From NCBI RefSeq assembly GCF_914767665.1, contig NC_059503.1, positions 20,894,001 to 20,958,000 on the forward strand: a stretch of DNA of 64,000 nucleotides, given 5' to 3'. The DNA is from Harmonia axyridis. Taxonomy: Eukaryota > Arthropoda > Insecta > Coleoptera > Coccinellidae. The notes below the pieces were generated by a model. It did no database searches, was not told the DNA's origin, and saw nothing but the letters and a program-made list of their open reading frames with translations. Shown here piece by piece: positions 1 through 13,263 of the stretch (within the stretch, counting starts at the first letter, position 1; each line of letters opens with the position of its first letter). The position numbers were made by a program, and so were the translations under genes.

Positions 1-1297
1 CAGAATCCAGCTTATATTTCATCTGATTCATATCCATATTTAGGCTATAAACAAGGGACATGTCTCAGTGGCCCCAAAATAGTGACTAAAATTTATTAGA
101 TCAAGAAGGATCGGAGAACAAAACTGCAACTATGAGGGTTTTTTGCTCTAAATCAATCACGAATTCGCTTAGATTGGTAGAATGAGGAGTCTTTCGAACG
201 GAAATATGGCTCTGCATTAGCTAATTTCCTGTTTATTTTTCACTCTGAGTTTCAATCCAATCTTGACAATCACTCTCGACTATAAAAAAGTTGAAATAGG
301 CGAATGTCCTTTGACTATTTATTCAACCTCCTCAACAACTAATCTAAAAAAGGAATATACGATGCAGTATCGATTTCTCAAGTCATTTTGCCCGGTCTGA
401 ATGATCTCTTACAACTTTTCAAGGCTTAATTCGTAGAACTTCAACAGTCGGAACTTTCTTTTTATTAGTTCTCCTTACGTTTTCCTTCTTCCAAGCCAAT
501 ACATCTTCATGAAGCTCGAAATTGGAATTCGTGATACACCTATTTTTGGAATATCACTTAATTCAAGTTAATACTTCCCTTCGCCTTCGTTCTAAGGATA
601 TTGAATGGCTGAAAGGAAAATTTTAATTTTATTCCAGAGATGAGAAGTGTGAATCGACAACGTGAAGGAGAGAGAGATTGAACTTATATTTAAGATATTA
701 AAATCCGTTATCAATATTATGTAAATATGGTGAAGTATACTATAAATAAAATTTGCATCGAAGAATTTTCATTTCATAACTTTCACTCATATAGAGGTTG
801 CTTCATTTTTAAATTAATATTTAATGATCGCGCACTTGTTATGGCCATTTGGGTGCTATGAATATGTTCCAATGTTCTATCAAAAATACAATCGAAGAGT
901 GCAGTCCAGTAGGTAGCAATAACCGATGTAATTTGAAGAATAGTTATATGGATTAAGTATTATTTCAGTAATTAGAGAAATGCCATTGCAATCGGAATTC
1001 GGAATACTATCACTAAACACTGATGAGGTCGAGTAAAGATACCATCGTTTTAATTTACATGAAGCACAAATTTTGTATATTGCTTACACACAAAATGAAT
1101 TGAATCTCGAAATAAATGAAACTATTTATTTATAAGGTATCCCATCAAAATGGATGAAATAGAAAAACTCAATATCAATGAAACATATATTTTTGAAAAA
1201 CCGGTAACGGTATGCATTTCGACAAATCTTCGCCTGAAGAACTGCGTTGATAAATGAATATTAAATATAGGGTATCCCATGGAAACACTTCTCTATG
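1..1297. other. AT-rich intronic or flanking DNA, no gene seen
   Basis: No open frame with coding character on either strand. The only pattern noted is a repeated short motif, GGTATCCCAT, near 1137 and again near 1270, just before the foldback element. It may be the end of a further repeat, but I cannot delimit one. Confidence 0.4.
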
Positions 1298-1980
1298 AAG
1301 GGTGTACACTTTTAAAACGACCTAACTTCAAGGGGAGATTATACAAGTGATTTGCAACAAAAAATGTCATATTATAACACATGGTCGAAACATTGGTGGT
1401 TATTACACAATTTAATATTTGTTAATTTCACGGAATTTATCACTTCTTTCCGAGCTTCTTGCCATAAAACCAATTATATCTTATTCAAGTTTGAGTATTT
1501 TCGTCTTTTTCATTGTCATCACGTTAGCCATGATATTACAGCAGAAGGAAAGTAGCTAGCACAAAACATGATATGTCGTTCGAAAGCCTTCAAAAAGGAG
1601 AAGTTTTTACTGCAAAGGAAACATATTCTCATTTATAGTTTTTCATTCATAGAACGATTGAAAAGATATTACTTATTTCGCTCTCTTCAGAATATTTATA
1701 TTCACCTATTCACCATACTCGTTTGTTAAACTCTTTTGCCACTTATGACCTCTCATATCAAGGCAAATTCAGAATATATGATCAAATTCGATGGGGACGC
1801 AGAAATGAATAAGATATAATTGGTTTTATGGAAAGAAGTGATAAATTCCGTGAAATAAAAAATGTTAAATTGAAGAATAACCACCAACATTTTGACCATG
1901 TGTTATATGACATTTTTTGTTGCAAATCACATGTAGAATTTCCTCTTGAAGTTAGGCCGTTTTAAATGTGTTCACCCTAT
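1298..1980. mobile_element. Foldback (long inverted-repeat) element, non-autonomous
   Basis: The segment 1299-1455 returns in inverted orientation at 1829-1980. The outer ends are AGGGTGTACAC on the left and, read inward from the right, AGGGTGAACAC. The arms are about 150 bp with scattered mismatches around a spacer of about 370 bp. The short open frame at 1352-1555 lies within the left arm and shows no known domain, so I treat it as chance. Long-arm structure without coding capacity fits a MITE or foldback element. No target duplication was identified. Confidence 0.65.
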
Positions 1981-2519
1981 ATATCTAAAGCGGAATTTAT
2001 TTCTATGATATGTTGGTATATATATTCGATATATGGTTTATATAAACCATAAAAATTACTGAAAAAACTCTACAGAATTTTTCAAAAATCTCGAATGGAC
2101 ACCAAGATATAGAAGAATATTTGAAGCAGTCATAATTTTCAGGAACGACCTGTAACTCGAGAAGGGATCAAGATATCTTTGGTCTGTTTTCTGGAACCTT
2201 TTTATTTCGAAAATAGAGATCAGGTTTCGTTCAACATATTCTCCTTAAGTCTTATACAATTCTCGAGATGCTTTCAGTGAGCATCGAGTTTAGGACACCC
2301 CTTTCTGTTACGCGGATACTTTGCACTTCGACTTTGAGATCTATTTATCTGTCACAGAAAGTATTATTCCTATTTGCAAATTCATGACAAGACAACAGCG
2401 TCCCAAATAAAGTTTGAGATAACTTCACATAATTCGTTGTAGGAATATTCCATAATATTCCTGCTGGTACCTATCATGAATTTCCTAATGCAGACCTGAT
2501 CCCGTTGTCCTCTTCGTGG

Positions 2520-2547
2520 TATATAAACCGGAACCGCTGTTCCGGTT
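2520..2547 (+). promoter_or_regulatory. TATA-like box fused to a perfect 9-bp hairpin
   Basis: TATATAAA (2520-2527) runs straight into AACCGGAAC-CGCT-GTTCCGGTT, a perfect 9-bp stem with a 4-base loop. The DNA around 2490-2640 is richer in G+C than its surroundings. A TATA box, a GC-rich hairpin and no long ORF downstream could be a solo LTR promoter or a core promoter, but I found no LTR boundaries. The short frame beginning ATGCCAGGC at 2639 closes after six codons. Confidence 0.3.
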
Positions 2548-4238
2548 CCATTGCGCTCTCCAGGGGCTACTTTGCAACTTACAGTTACGCAAACTCATTA
2601 GCATTACTCAGGCTTACACAAAGTTTTCGGGATTTACAATGCCAGGCGTGAAAAAATAATATCGTAGAGAGCTTCTGGAACATTCGGAATACTAGAACAA
2701 TAAACGTAATGTAGTGTGAAGTTATCTGCTAGAGAGTGTGGGGAACGCCGACGTGAAGTAACTCAGTTAGTGCAATATGCATTCGGTAAATTTACGTTTC
2801 TGAAATATCCAGGCACAAAAACTATTATTCACCACTAAGAGAAATGTTTCGCGGTTTCTGCAAGATGATAGCAGAATAAGTTATGAACTGGTTTTGTCAA
2901 ATGTAGGAATTCATGTTCTGTATTGTCTTCGAGATGCATATCCCACTCATCTTGAATGATCTATCAACTTGTCATTACTTCCCAGCGCTAGCAGCATTGG
3001 GCAGGAAGTTTTATGTGGCGTAGATATGCGGGAGTATTGGAGGTAATCAACTCCTCCCTCCGAACTTCAAAATTCCCAACAAGATGAAAAACCAAAAAAA
3101 AATGAACCAATATTTCATTTTTCGTTTAAATCTGCACTGCAGTAAAAACTGGGACCCACTTACGGTTCATGAGTCATTATCGTAATTATCGCTTTCAAGA
3201 TGCTTACGTTTCTTACTCTTTTATAGCAATATGAGCACCTCTACGTCCCAGAGAATCATTAGCTTGTAGGCCTATTATCTTTATGACTATTTTTGAGTAT
3301 ATTATCATCACGAATCGAATGTGTTCTTACGGGAAAAGAGTTCGTTGCTATTTTAATGTAATGATAACTGTATTTGCACATAGATTTGTAACAAAGCGGA
3401 TGTGAAATAAAAGTTTCAAAACTTATGAGAACTAGTATTTTCGAGATAACAGGTTTGACCAAGTCAAGATTTTGCTTGATGCAGCTATGAAATAATAGTT
3501 ACAAGTTTGATGTAAAATATCGTGTTGACCGCATAATAAAAACCATAGAAAATTCGAGTAGAATACCGAGGAGAAAAAATAATATATTCGCTATAACATG
3601 TAAGGCCAAATTGGGTTTTACACGAAAAATTCAAATCTTCGAAATAAATTATTAAGATTACATATACTTCATGATTTCATTTAAGTCGTTTCAATAAAAT
3701 TTCTCATCGATTTCTAGTGTTAGCATCTACATTTACCTATCCCATGGAATTCACATTGTTTCAATTATAGGAACATCTCACTTTCTCAGCCCAAAACTTC
3801 GATCGTACCACTTAGGGTCACCTCTGTTAATGGATACTGTGCGCATAATTAAAAGGTTATTATATCAGTTTCAGTAGGTAATGCTAGATGATGGCTATCT
3901 AATACCTTCATCCGAAAAGGCATTACTCTTCCCATTAATAAACATCTCTATTTCATTGAGCGAAAACATTTGTCATAATGGAACCTAAAGGTTGTTTCTC
4001 GAAAGTATTAATTTCTCACTCGAACACAATTTTGAGTTCAATAACTTCTTAATGCAAAACGATATAGGCAAATGAAGTTTGACACGCAGGTCTGCTTCAT
4101 ATGAACATGTTCTCTATTAGTTGGTTACACCATGATGAGTGATGATTAACGACAACCAGCAAGCAAGAAACTCTAGAATGTCCTCAGTTTTTCGAAATAT
4201 TTTTTTTTATAAAATAATATTCACTTACGTATTTTATT

Positions 4239-4274
4239 GAAAAAGACAGTGAGTATTAACTCACTGTCTTTTTC
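4239..4274. repeat. Perfect 16-bp inverted repeat with ATTA loop
   Basis: GAAAAAGACAGTGAGT is followed by ATTA and then its exact reverse complement. Flanking bases extend the pairing weakly (TTTATTGA against TCAGTAAA). It is short for a microRNA precursor and the loop is tight. It may be a remnant foldback or a palindromic mutation product. Confidence 0.7.
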
Positions 4275-5749
4275 AGTAAATTTCTCAAGAATATATTGAG
4301 GATCAAAAATTTTTAAATAATTATTGATGTTCTTTTATAGGCGTTATTATTTGTCACGAATTTTGAAATCTCTGAAATTCCGTTACACTAGTAGCTACAA
4401 TATATCGAATTTAGATTTAATTATCTATAATATTTGTCTAAACTTTGTGGAAACTCTGGAATAGAAATAAAAAAATCTTTCAGATGGGATTCGATGAAGG
4501 TAGCGTTTTTCTGAAATAAATTTTAGATATCAAGAAAATATGCCCATACAGTTCCTAAATGTGATTCATTTACCGATTTCAGTACCCTGCTCGTCGGAAT
4601 AACTCAGTATCAATACATTGTATGAAAAAATAATTTAATCTCTCCTAGAGCTCCTACAGCATTTCTTTAGAAAAAAAATTAAATATTTTATTTAGACAGC
4701 CAAACTGTATCTGTTTTTTTTTTTAAATCATGTAGTATCTTTACCATTAATTATTATATCTTTCACAACATATTTTTGATAGTCCGCAAAGCGTTGAGCA
4801 AAAGTCACATGGCGGCTTGTCCATGTTATTATAAGTCTATGGTTGGTATTTATATCTGCGTCGTCATCTGGACTGGATAGAATTGAGTTTGAAATAATTT
4901 TGTTGGATTAAGATTTTCCTCGAAATAGACCTCAAAAAGCTACATTTATCCGGAACAAAAAATATTTCTTAAAAATTCAATTTATGATTAGTTTTTATTT
5001 TTTAATAAACATAAGAAGTATCGCAACTATGAAGAAAATCCTCCTATTAGAAACTATTATACAAATTCCTTCTCAGAAATAATCGACATCTCCACGAACA
5101 TCTCAATTATTTATCAGCCTACAATTGAAATTCTGCGAATAACTTGACACGAGTCTTGTCGAAACGTTGTGAACAGTGGGACAACCCAAATACTGATATC
5201 ACCTAGAAAGGGCTGCGCTTCAATAGATCCTCGAAAATGAAGCATCAGGAATTCAGGCATAGATGTCGAGCCAGGCGGAACAGTCCGTCTAATCAGACCA
5301 ATTCCTTGAATGAATAGCTGTCATACCGGGCTTTGAAGATGACTTGAATCCAGATATTGAATGCTTTTGACACTGTAACATTCAGACAGTTCGACAGACA
5401 TCCCGCCACTAACACCTTATTCCGAAGATATTATACCATTACACAATGACTCGGGCAATAAACAGACAATTCTCGTACACATTGGCGTACACGGGTACAA
5501 CAGGTATTATTTGAACTACAGAATCCAGCATTACATTTTTAGAACGTTACTTCTATTGGACAACCAAGGTTGCTGCATATTTACATCGCAGAAATTAAGA
5601 TCCAAAGGGTTTCCCAATTTTTCATTTGGAATAGCCCGCTATCTAGGCAGCTGTCACTTTTGGAACTTTCATATTATGACAAGTAAAAACTAGGCCATTA
5701 CTAAGTAAAGAATGTTTCAACAATGCATTGAATTTTTAAAAGTATTTAC

Positions 5750-5844
5750 AGTTCGCAAAACTGTGTTTGGTCATCGCAGGAAAGTCAGAAGAGAAATGAT
5801 TGGGTACTAATGTTTGACTGATACGCGGAAGCCACGTGGTGGTA
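5750..5844 (-). mobile_element. Fragment of the CACGTGG-ended MITE family
   Basis: The sequence from TTTGGTCATCGCAGG near 5768 to GCCACGTGGTGGTA (5831-5844) is the inverse of the left part of the copy at 30695-31147. The shared parts are the terminal CCACGTGG, a GTTTGACTGATACG block and the GGTACCCATTC region. The rest of the element is not recognisable here. Confidence 0.5.
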
Positions 5845-6212
5845 AACCGTCTTGAACATTTTATGGCAAAATCATCACGCTCCGCAATGTAGGTAGGGAC
5901 AACTAAGTTGCCATACAGATGATTCCATCAGTAGACACTAGATGAAACAGAAAGCCCTCTGAGAGAGGAACACTAAAAAAATTTGATGAGTACCTACACG
6001 TCGCCAAGAAATTTTTTTTTTTAAGAGATCTGATTGATACAAAATATTTTATTTGAGGCTAATATTGATAATAATGTGTGCATGAATTTAACATTTTTGG
6101 AATAAAATTTCATTTCACTGATGCTGTTTTCTAATATGTTTTTATCTAATCTTTTAATTACATGATTTTCAAAGGGTAAATTCTGAAAACATTTTATAAA
6201 AAGTATATTTAC

Positions 6213-6408
6213 CAGTAGTGATGAAGGGGTAACATTCGTGAGGTTCTAAAAAGTGATGATCATGTCCCTCGTGCTCAGGTATTGGTGGTGGATATTCCTC
6301 TTCAGGGGATCGCTCAGAACCGTAGCCTTGGTCGCAAAGTGCTGTTTGCGTATCCGAGAATTTCCAATGCAGTGGCGCGCCGTCACTCAATGGTGGAATT
6401 CTAGGAAC
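6213..6408 (-). CDS. Exon of an unidentified minus-strand host gene (third visible exon)
   Basis: An open segment lies between a strong acceptor (TTTTTTACAG at 6418-6409) and a donor (G|GTAAATATA, GT at 6212-6211). The 196 nt are read as 65 codons plus one base, starting VPRIPPLSDGAPLHW and containing GYGSERSPEEEYPPPIPEHE, then a His-rich stretch, then HECYPFITT. The phase-0 start matches the phase-0 end of the exon at 9830-10179. The sequence is acidic, Pro- and His-rich, with no transmembrane segment or domain I can name, so it may be a disordered region. Codon use and splice sites make it far more gene-like than its surroundings. The donor phase (1) requires a further exon below position 1 or one I missed. 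The function is not known to me. Confidence 0.65.
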
Positions 6409-6554
6409 CTGTAAAAAAGATCTCATTGAATTCAAAGTGCCGAAGAAGAGATATTTTAAAGGTGAAAGTTAATATAACACGTCATTCAATAAGTCTAGGC
6501 CTGGTGCACAAATGGCACTGTTAGGGCCATACCATTTTCTATTCTCATTAATAT

Positions 6555-6895
6555 CAAGCTTCAAAAGATGCCAGTCAACATATCGGAACATAGAGTTGAG
6601 TCTGGATCGAGATATTGAAGATTCATGATATGATCACCCTTCTTATACAGCATTTTTACACGAGCAATTTTCAATATATCAGGAAAATACCATCCAGCAA
6701 ACACAAATAAATTATGTGTGTCAAAACCCACAAAACAGGTGTCAACCATGCTGCAGCACATTTTAACAAATTTGATGAAATGTTATCTACGCCTTGTGTA
6801 TATGAACTCTTCATACCGTTAATGATGTTAAATATTTCACTCTCAGTAACAAAGATAGAGGAATCAATTTTATTTTTAGGAGTGTCAAGTGTTAA
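6555..6895 (-). pseudogene. CR1/Jockey-like LINE reverse transcriptase fragment
   Basis: The minus-strand translation, with frame breaks, gives ESEIFNIINGMKSSYTQGVD, then NLLKCAAAWLTP, then FPDILKIARVKMLYKKGD. This is the pattern of the N-terminal fingers of non-LTR reverse transcriptases: a selective 'GxD' block, 'PxxLK', and then 'KxARVxPLxKKGD'. The catalytic core is absent. It is a dead fragment inside the presumed intron between the exons at 6.4 and 9.8 kb. DNA at 6480-6555 next to it, ending near CATTGAATGAC on the minus strand, may be a different repeat. Confidence 0.65.
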
Positions 6896-6899
6896 CTAG

Positions 6900-8970
6900 A
6901 AAAAAACTAAGGTAGGTATGTATCAAGTTTTTGTAATGAACGAAAAAAATGAGGTACCTATGACCTGATCCCGGAAATCACATGTTAACACGATCATAAA
7001 GAGCTGCATGAACATTATTAATTGAAAAATCCTATTTTTTCAATTATAATTTACCTACTCACCAACTTGAGAAGAGAAACCATTTATTCTCACTGATTAT
7101 AAAAATTCTTTCAATGAGAAAGAACAACTAAAAGCATTATCAATCATACAAGAGAATGGGAACGTGGTATTATCTCTATCTAAACTTTCTTATCTCACAA
7201 AACTCTTATGTTTACCCTCTCAAATAAACCGACCTAGAAAATATGTGTATTCAACAACAACGAGAATACTTCCTCCCCAAATGTTTGGTTGTGTATCGCC
7301 CATTAACATAAATATTCAAAATTCGTATATACTTAACTAATTCATATAAATCACTGCAGATTTCATACAGGGTTTAATTATTTCCACATCGTCTGCCGTT
7401 TGCTATGAACAGCTTTCAACGCAGTTAAATGCATATTGTTGGTTAATGAAATCAATAATCATTCCTTATGCATTAAGAACCTCACGTTTCGTCTACAACT
7501 TGACTAGATATCTTCAGAAGCTTCTAATTCGTAGATTGTAACTCGAAATATTTCATTTTAAATCGCCCGTTATTTGGTTCATTTCTGAAGATGTCATCTT
7601 TTGAGATTTTTTTTTTCATTTTTAAGGTAGATATGTGCGTATTCTTATGGAAAAATTTTGTTCGATGTCATAAAAATACGTTGCCTTCTATACGAGGCAA
7701 TATCTTCAAAGTGAGCCACGAAAAACTGGCCATATTACGTCTAACTTTTACTCTCACTGCATTACCGAGTTCGTCTGTGAAGAGAAGCGACCCAATGAGA
7801 CCTCCAGACCACAATGCAGACTAAATAGTGGCACGTTTTAGATTCATTGCTTTCTTATGAATCATTCGCAGACTAGCGGAGACCCAAAAGCGGCAGATTT
7901 GCCTGTTAACCATACAATGTAAAACGAATCGATTCATCAAGTCGCTGGTTGTGATTTCTGAAATGTCTACAACAATGCTTTAAGTGTTGTAATCATGATG
8001 AACTCGTGAAATCGCTTCATAGTTAAATCCATTAATTCTTGTTATTGCAAAATGTTCGAATAAATTGGACGGCCGCTTAAGAGAAACTTTTTCAAATGCA
8101 GAACGCCGGTTTCTTGTGTACCTACTTGAAGAATTTCCGGCAGAGGTCCAAACTTGGAAGGGAAAGAAACAAGAAATTTCACAAATGGAAAAATGGGAAC
8201 AAAAAGTCCCACTGCAAGATGGAGGAGTATGTACGAAGGGCAGATCCATCTCAGCAGCGAGACAGCGGGACGGAAAAGAATGAATTTAATTTTTTTTCCA
8301 ACGCAACATCACGTCATCCGTACGAACCTCGTTTTTTATTAAAATAACTGAAACGGAACGGCAGAACCCAGTAGGTACACCCGCATAAAGAAATAGCTGA
8401 GTTTTCATTTATGCAGTATTTTCAGCGATTGCCTGGACCGAAAAACATAAGCGCACTTTGTTTGATGTAGCAGGGGTTGAAAAAAATGCGGCATTTCATT
8501 TTGTATATGAATGCTCGTTTGGTGCAGATAGCAGCTTAGATTTGTATATGAGTTAGAGATAGGCACGATTTTGTTATCCTGTCAGTGGGGAGAGTATAGT
8601 TAACCAAAAAATAAATATTCCGCCTTATTTCTGGAATAAGTATTTCAGTTTTTGCTCTTCGGAACCTGAGAATCACAGAAATATTAAAGGTAAGTAAATA
8701 TCCTGTATTCCTTTAAACTAGCCTTTCAGGTTCGTGACACAAACTTCCACACTCCTGAGAAAAGTTGGACTTACCCCACTTTGTTGCACAATATACTATT
8801 TCTTTTCAGTTAGAACCAAAGTCGATCAAAATTGTTAGAATGAAAGCGGTCTAGAATTGTATTAGAGTGACTGTAGTTTTTCAACAATTGCTAGTGATTT
8901 GAATGGGATCGTATCAATGTCTCTAACCGTTTCTCTCAACACTGAATTCGCCAGAAATAATAATTTGTCC
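6900..8970. other. Presumed intron, no supported gene
   Basis: At 8065-8347 three plus-strand frames are open together in purine-rich DNA. This points to composition rather than coding, and no domain is visible. The rest is AT-rich with no recognised repeat. Confidence 0.4.
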
Positions 8971-9782
8971 CAAGGCCGGCGTTAGTGGTGAAACAGTGAA
9001 GCAACTGTTTTAGGCGCCTCTTTTCGAGGGACGGCAATTTAGCCCAGTTTGTGGCCGCCTTTCATATTTCTGAAAAAATATAGTCTTGATTCTTGAAAAC
9101 AACATCAGGTTGGTCCGCTTTGCTGCGTTTATCAACATTCTCTGCAATAAAAATCAAATCTCCGAACCGTCTTCCCTAAGCCTCCTGTTCAATAACTAGC
9201 ACGTGGCAACCCAACCAATATAAACAGCATTGCCTATTACCCTAATCGAAAATTGAAAGAGGGATGAAATGTATTTCACAAAGACCAAAAGCAACACTAT
9301 TTTCGCTTTCGAATGACATGGAAGTTGTTTACACATTCAACATATGGAAAATTCCTACGATTCTGCATTCGAAACTAATTACTGATAAATACTAAATGTT
9401 TTCAGCGGAACATATGTTTTTAATCCCATTTAGTTTTCGAAGCTTTGCATGCCTTACCGCCCTTTGTATCTTGTGGTGTGATAGGTAATCTTTCATCGAT
9501 CGTACGCAGTGTCTTGTGAATGTGAGAATCAGATATATTACTTACGCATTTTTCATCGGCGTCGAAGAAATCCAGAAATTTAATGTAGGTAAAAACGTCC
9601 GAAAAAAAAAAGATACCCATTGGAAACGATTAGCAAAAACGCTAGAGAAATCAAAAATGGCTAATTATAATCGGGTCAGGTGATGTTTTTTGTTGGGGAG
9701 GGAGGGTGTTTATTGATTCTTCTTCAGCAGGGCGCCAAAAAATTCTTTGCTTCAGGCGCCAAAATTTCTCGCGACGGCCCTG
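8971..9782. mobile_element. Inverted-repeat element with GGCCG ends
   Basis: The left end CAAGGCCGGCG (8971-8981) is matched by the right end, read inward, CAGGGCCGTCG (9782-9772). Both ends carry a GGCGCC block a little further in. There is no transposase. The ends resemble those of hAT-like non-autonomous elements, but I could not find a convincing target duplication. The right end lies only about 50 bp beyond the donor of the exon at 9830, inside the intron. Confidence 0.4.
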
Positions 9783-9829
9783 ATTTTTCCTAAGACATAA
9801 AAACCCCACAGATCCCTGATTTCACATAC

Positions 9830-10179
9830 CTCATCAGCGGCTGCCTTCTCGCAGTCATAGTTATTGTTGCAGCTTCCTGCGTCCCTGTCGTCCAAATAGC
9901 TGGGTAGGCTGCCGCAATATTTTCCTTCATTGTGCCTTCCCTTGCCGTTGCAGATGCTTCCGCTGGACTGCGACCTTCGGCCGGATAGGCCCTTGGACGA
10001 GTGGCGGCTGACGTTGGCGCCCATCACTGTAGTCACATGGTGGTCTGCTTGGGATGATAAATGCCTTACTAGGTCTAGTAAATGGGCGGCAGAGGAACCT
10101 CCGTCGGGGACGTCGAGGTCACCCTGGAAGATCTGAGCGGAAGCAGGCGATGTGTGGTGTTGTTTGGGTTTGATGCAAG
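9830..10179 (-). CDS. Exon of an unidentified minus-strand host gene (second visible exon)
   Basis: An acceptor (TCTCCTCTGTTCCAG, AG at 10181-10180) and a donor (GATGAG|GTATGTG, GT at 9829-9828) enclose 350 nt, read as two bases plus 116 codons. The protein begins CIKPKQHHTSPASAQIFQGD, contains LLDLVRHLSSQADHHVTTVM and then GLSGRRSQSSGSICNGKGRH, and ends NNNYDCEKAAADE. It enters in phase 1, matching the exit phase of the exon at 55894-55985, and leaves in phase 0, matching the entry of 6213-6408. The first 38 codons are missed if one looks only for a start codon. It is polar, with Ser/Gly-rich and Cys-containing stretches and no hydrophobic segment. A receptor tail or other low-structure region is a guess. 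I do not recognise the family. Confidence 0.7.
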
Positions 10180-13100
10180 CTGGAACAGAGGAGAATTAAT
10201 TGTTAGAGGCTTTTCGGATCGATGTTTCACATAAAATTTCATTAGTCTTCGGAAATATTACAATGACAGAATCCTGAGCTCGAAATATAAAGAATTCAAC
10301 CTTAAATACCTAGATAAAATGTAATTGTTGTCGTGATATTGATGATAGACTATACGTTTGATAGTTAATTGGATAATCTGATAAAATGTGTCTCCTTTCA
10401 GAGTTATTCAAAAACTTTATGATTAGTAGCCTCCTAGTACTTTAAAACTATTTCGTGTACGGATTGAAATTCAATTTGTCTAATAAATGCAATCCAATTA
10501 TCCAAAACATAGATATAATTCATAGCAATTAAACATTTCGTTAAACATTTTTCTTAATTTGTTCGTTGACATTGTGTTTAAAGTAGGTACTCTAATTCTA
10601 ATCTTTTTATGACATGTCACTTTGCAGATTAATTGAGAAGGGTAAGAGAGGACAAATGGATTTCATGGGGCGAAAGTTTACATTTAAATACATTAAAAAA
10701 GCAGGATTGAAGAAGAGCGTTGTTTCCATAACTTCCACCATATGCATGGCGCATGTCGTTATCAGATTTTGACATATTCCACGTAATTTTAGCAATTTTC
10801 AAATGCTCAGAAGATCAAAATACTACGCCTTTTTCCGTTATTGTTTGATAAAAGAACTCTGACATTCACTTATCGAAATCTTCATTATTTGAATTGAAAG
10901 CAGAGGGTCTCGCAAAACCTCGAAAATTATCTTTTAGGGGTACCTAATTCTCTATCATTATTGTTAATGGCATTGAACGAATAATTTTTGTGTTATTTTC
11001 AAAAGGAAAAACTTATTGAATTGTAAACCGACAAGGCTGACATTGAACTGATATATTTGTTTATTAAATTAAGGACTTTCTCTATTGTCATTGTTAACAT
11101 TCATTTCATGAAAAAAAAAATAAATAAAAATTGGCTGATATCATCAACTATGATTCAAGCTAGTTTCCACTTTTTTGATACATACTTGGAGGATATCATA
11201 ACTGATGGAACCTATTGACCCACATACCCTAATTGTATTTCTTTATGATTCACCTTCGAAGCACATATCTCGAAAACTATAAGAGACCAGCAAGTACAGC
11301 TCCAACTTCAGAAAACTGAATAGAATATATTGAAGTCAAAATCTACTATTTTAGAAAACGTTAATCGTCTGCACTGAAATATCTTTATGAAAGTAAACAT
11401 CAGAAAACTACTACTCAATTGTGAGATCAAGGTTGAAAAGTTCGTAAGATATGAAAAAAAAATTACAGGAATATCACTTTGAACAAGCTCGCCCAAAGTT
11501 AGGATCTTTTGAGCGCTTGTCATTCATGCGCCCTTGGAGACTACAGATTAGTATATAGAATCCAAAGGTGCCATTGACGTATGAATGAATGAGCGCTCAA
11601 AAACCCTCAACTTCAAGTTATTGTTTTGCCCATTTTTTTATATAACAGCCATTGGAAGAAATACAAACTCATTCACAATAACTTAAATTGTTGAATGAAA
11701 ATTTCAAATTAACGAAGTAGCAATGATGACTATTATTAACTCTAAATGTTACGTACTCTCTCTTAGCTTACACGGCTCGGTTCGAAACCATTCCTGGATA
11801 ATAATTGTAATTATCATTGACCCTTGTGTTGTTGTACTATCATTGTGGTTATTTTCACGACCAAAATATTTATGTTTTCGAATGCAGTTTATTTTTGAAG
11901 CTACTAGAAGATTCAAAATCAAATAACTTGATATTGTGATATTAGTTTTTTGAAAACCGTTCAATTAAAACACAAGTTTTGAACAGTGTTTCAACAGTTG
12001 CTACGAATAAGGGCAAAAAAACGATTGCCTTGAATGAAGTGACGAAATGTTGTCATCTTCATTAACTACATATAAAAAAAAATTCCGACTGAATTGAAAT
12101 CCGAGTTTATGCGTGACTTGAAATTTAGTTTGCGCTCAGTGTTCCATATTCATGTTGTTTTCAGTGTTTTTTGCCATTCTATTACATGACTTCATCAAAC
12201 TTAATCACGTCCGAATGCATTCAAAAATTCATTAGTGGTCAATATGTAAAAGACTTGCTTCGTTCTTGCTGGAAGTCAAAGTGTTGAATCCTATAGCGAC
12301 CGAGTATATATAAAATGATCGCCTTTTGAATCAGAAGAGATAACTGCCAATTGTTCTGTATATCAACCATAGAGTGATACGCATAGATAGAGAGAGTATA
12401 CGCACATTTTACATGTACCCAACATGGTTAGATAACGTGGTCGGATTGTGATATATTTTCAAATCCACAATTTTACTATATCACTATGAATGTACATAAT
12501 ATTGAATGAAATATATTTATTTGAGTGATACCCGACTGAATATGAGAATTTGAATATTTGAAATTCGATATTCTCCCTAATTGTCGATTTATTGTAAGCA
12601 TAAATTGGTTATGGACCAGCTGAAATCCGAGCTTTGGCAACTATTGCGCTCGTAGGAGCGCAAATATCCATCGGTTGTTTCACGTCGTTTGGCGGGTTTG
12701 TTTTCTAAATTTCGGATATATTTAGGTATTTATCTCAATATATTATGACTTAATATGAAACATTGATTTACTATGGAACATAAGAAGTGTTTCCTTTTTG
12801 GAGAAACCGGTGAATTGAGTGAAATATCGTATCATTGATATGTATTCATTTCCGCGCCCCTTGTGTCAAATTTGATGGTTCATGCGGGAGACAAAATTCG
12901 CTTTTGAAAATGATGTATGTTCCCTCTATCTATGTTTATTACTCTGAGATCTCAACAATCAATTCCTACCATGGTTTGGACATAAAATGCGTTGCCGCTA
13001 TAAAAAAAATTGTGAAAAGTGAAAGTAACATTGACAGTTCTGATAATTGGATTCATAATTCATCCAATAGTCATATAGGTTGAATTAGTGAATGGATTCC

Positions 13101-13263
13101 AAATGATGATAAATCACTATGTCACGAAGCTTTCATTTATTATTAATTTTTATTTGATTTTTTCTACTAATTGGAAGAAAAAATGACATATAAAACCTCC
13201 CTCCATAATGAAGAATTCGACATAGCATAATAATTCGATATCTTCATGATATTTTTCATTGAG
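10180..13263. other. Presumed intron, no gene or clear repeat
   Basis: AT-rich DNA with only short, unconvincing frames. A block at about 11503-11560 (CTTTTGAGCGCTTGTC, then TGCGCC, then TTGGAGAC) resembles blocks near 33766 and 39118. It may be an old dispersed repeat. Confidence 0.4.

Larger units (their letters stand above)
1981..6212. other. Presumed intron, mostly unremarkable
   Basis: This stretch lies downstream of the last visible minus-strand exon. It holds the TATA-plus-hairpin site at 2520-2547, the small perfect hairpin at 4239-4274 and part of a CACGTGG-ended repeat at 5750-5844. Otherwise I see no exon, RNA gene or recognisable element. Confidence 0.4.

Noticed and set aside
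8065..8347. Three overlapping plus-strand frames of 60-80 codons as a small gene
   Set aside because: All three frames are open at once in purine-rich DNA, with no domain, no splice context and no homologue I can recall; composition explains it.
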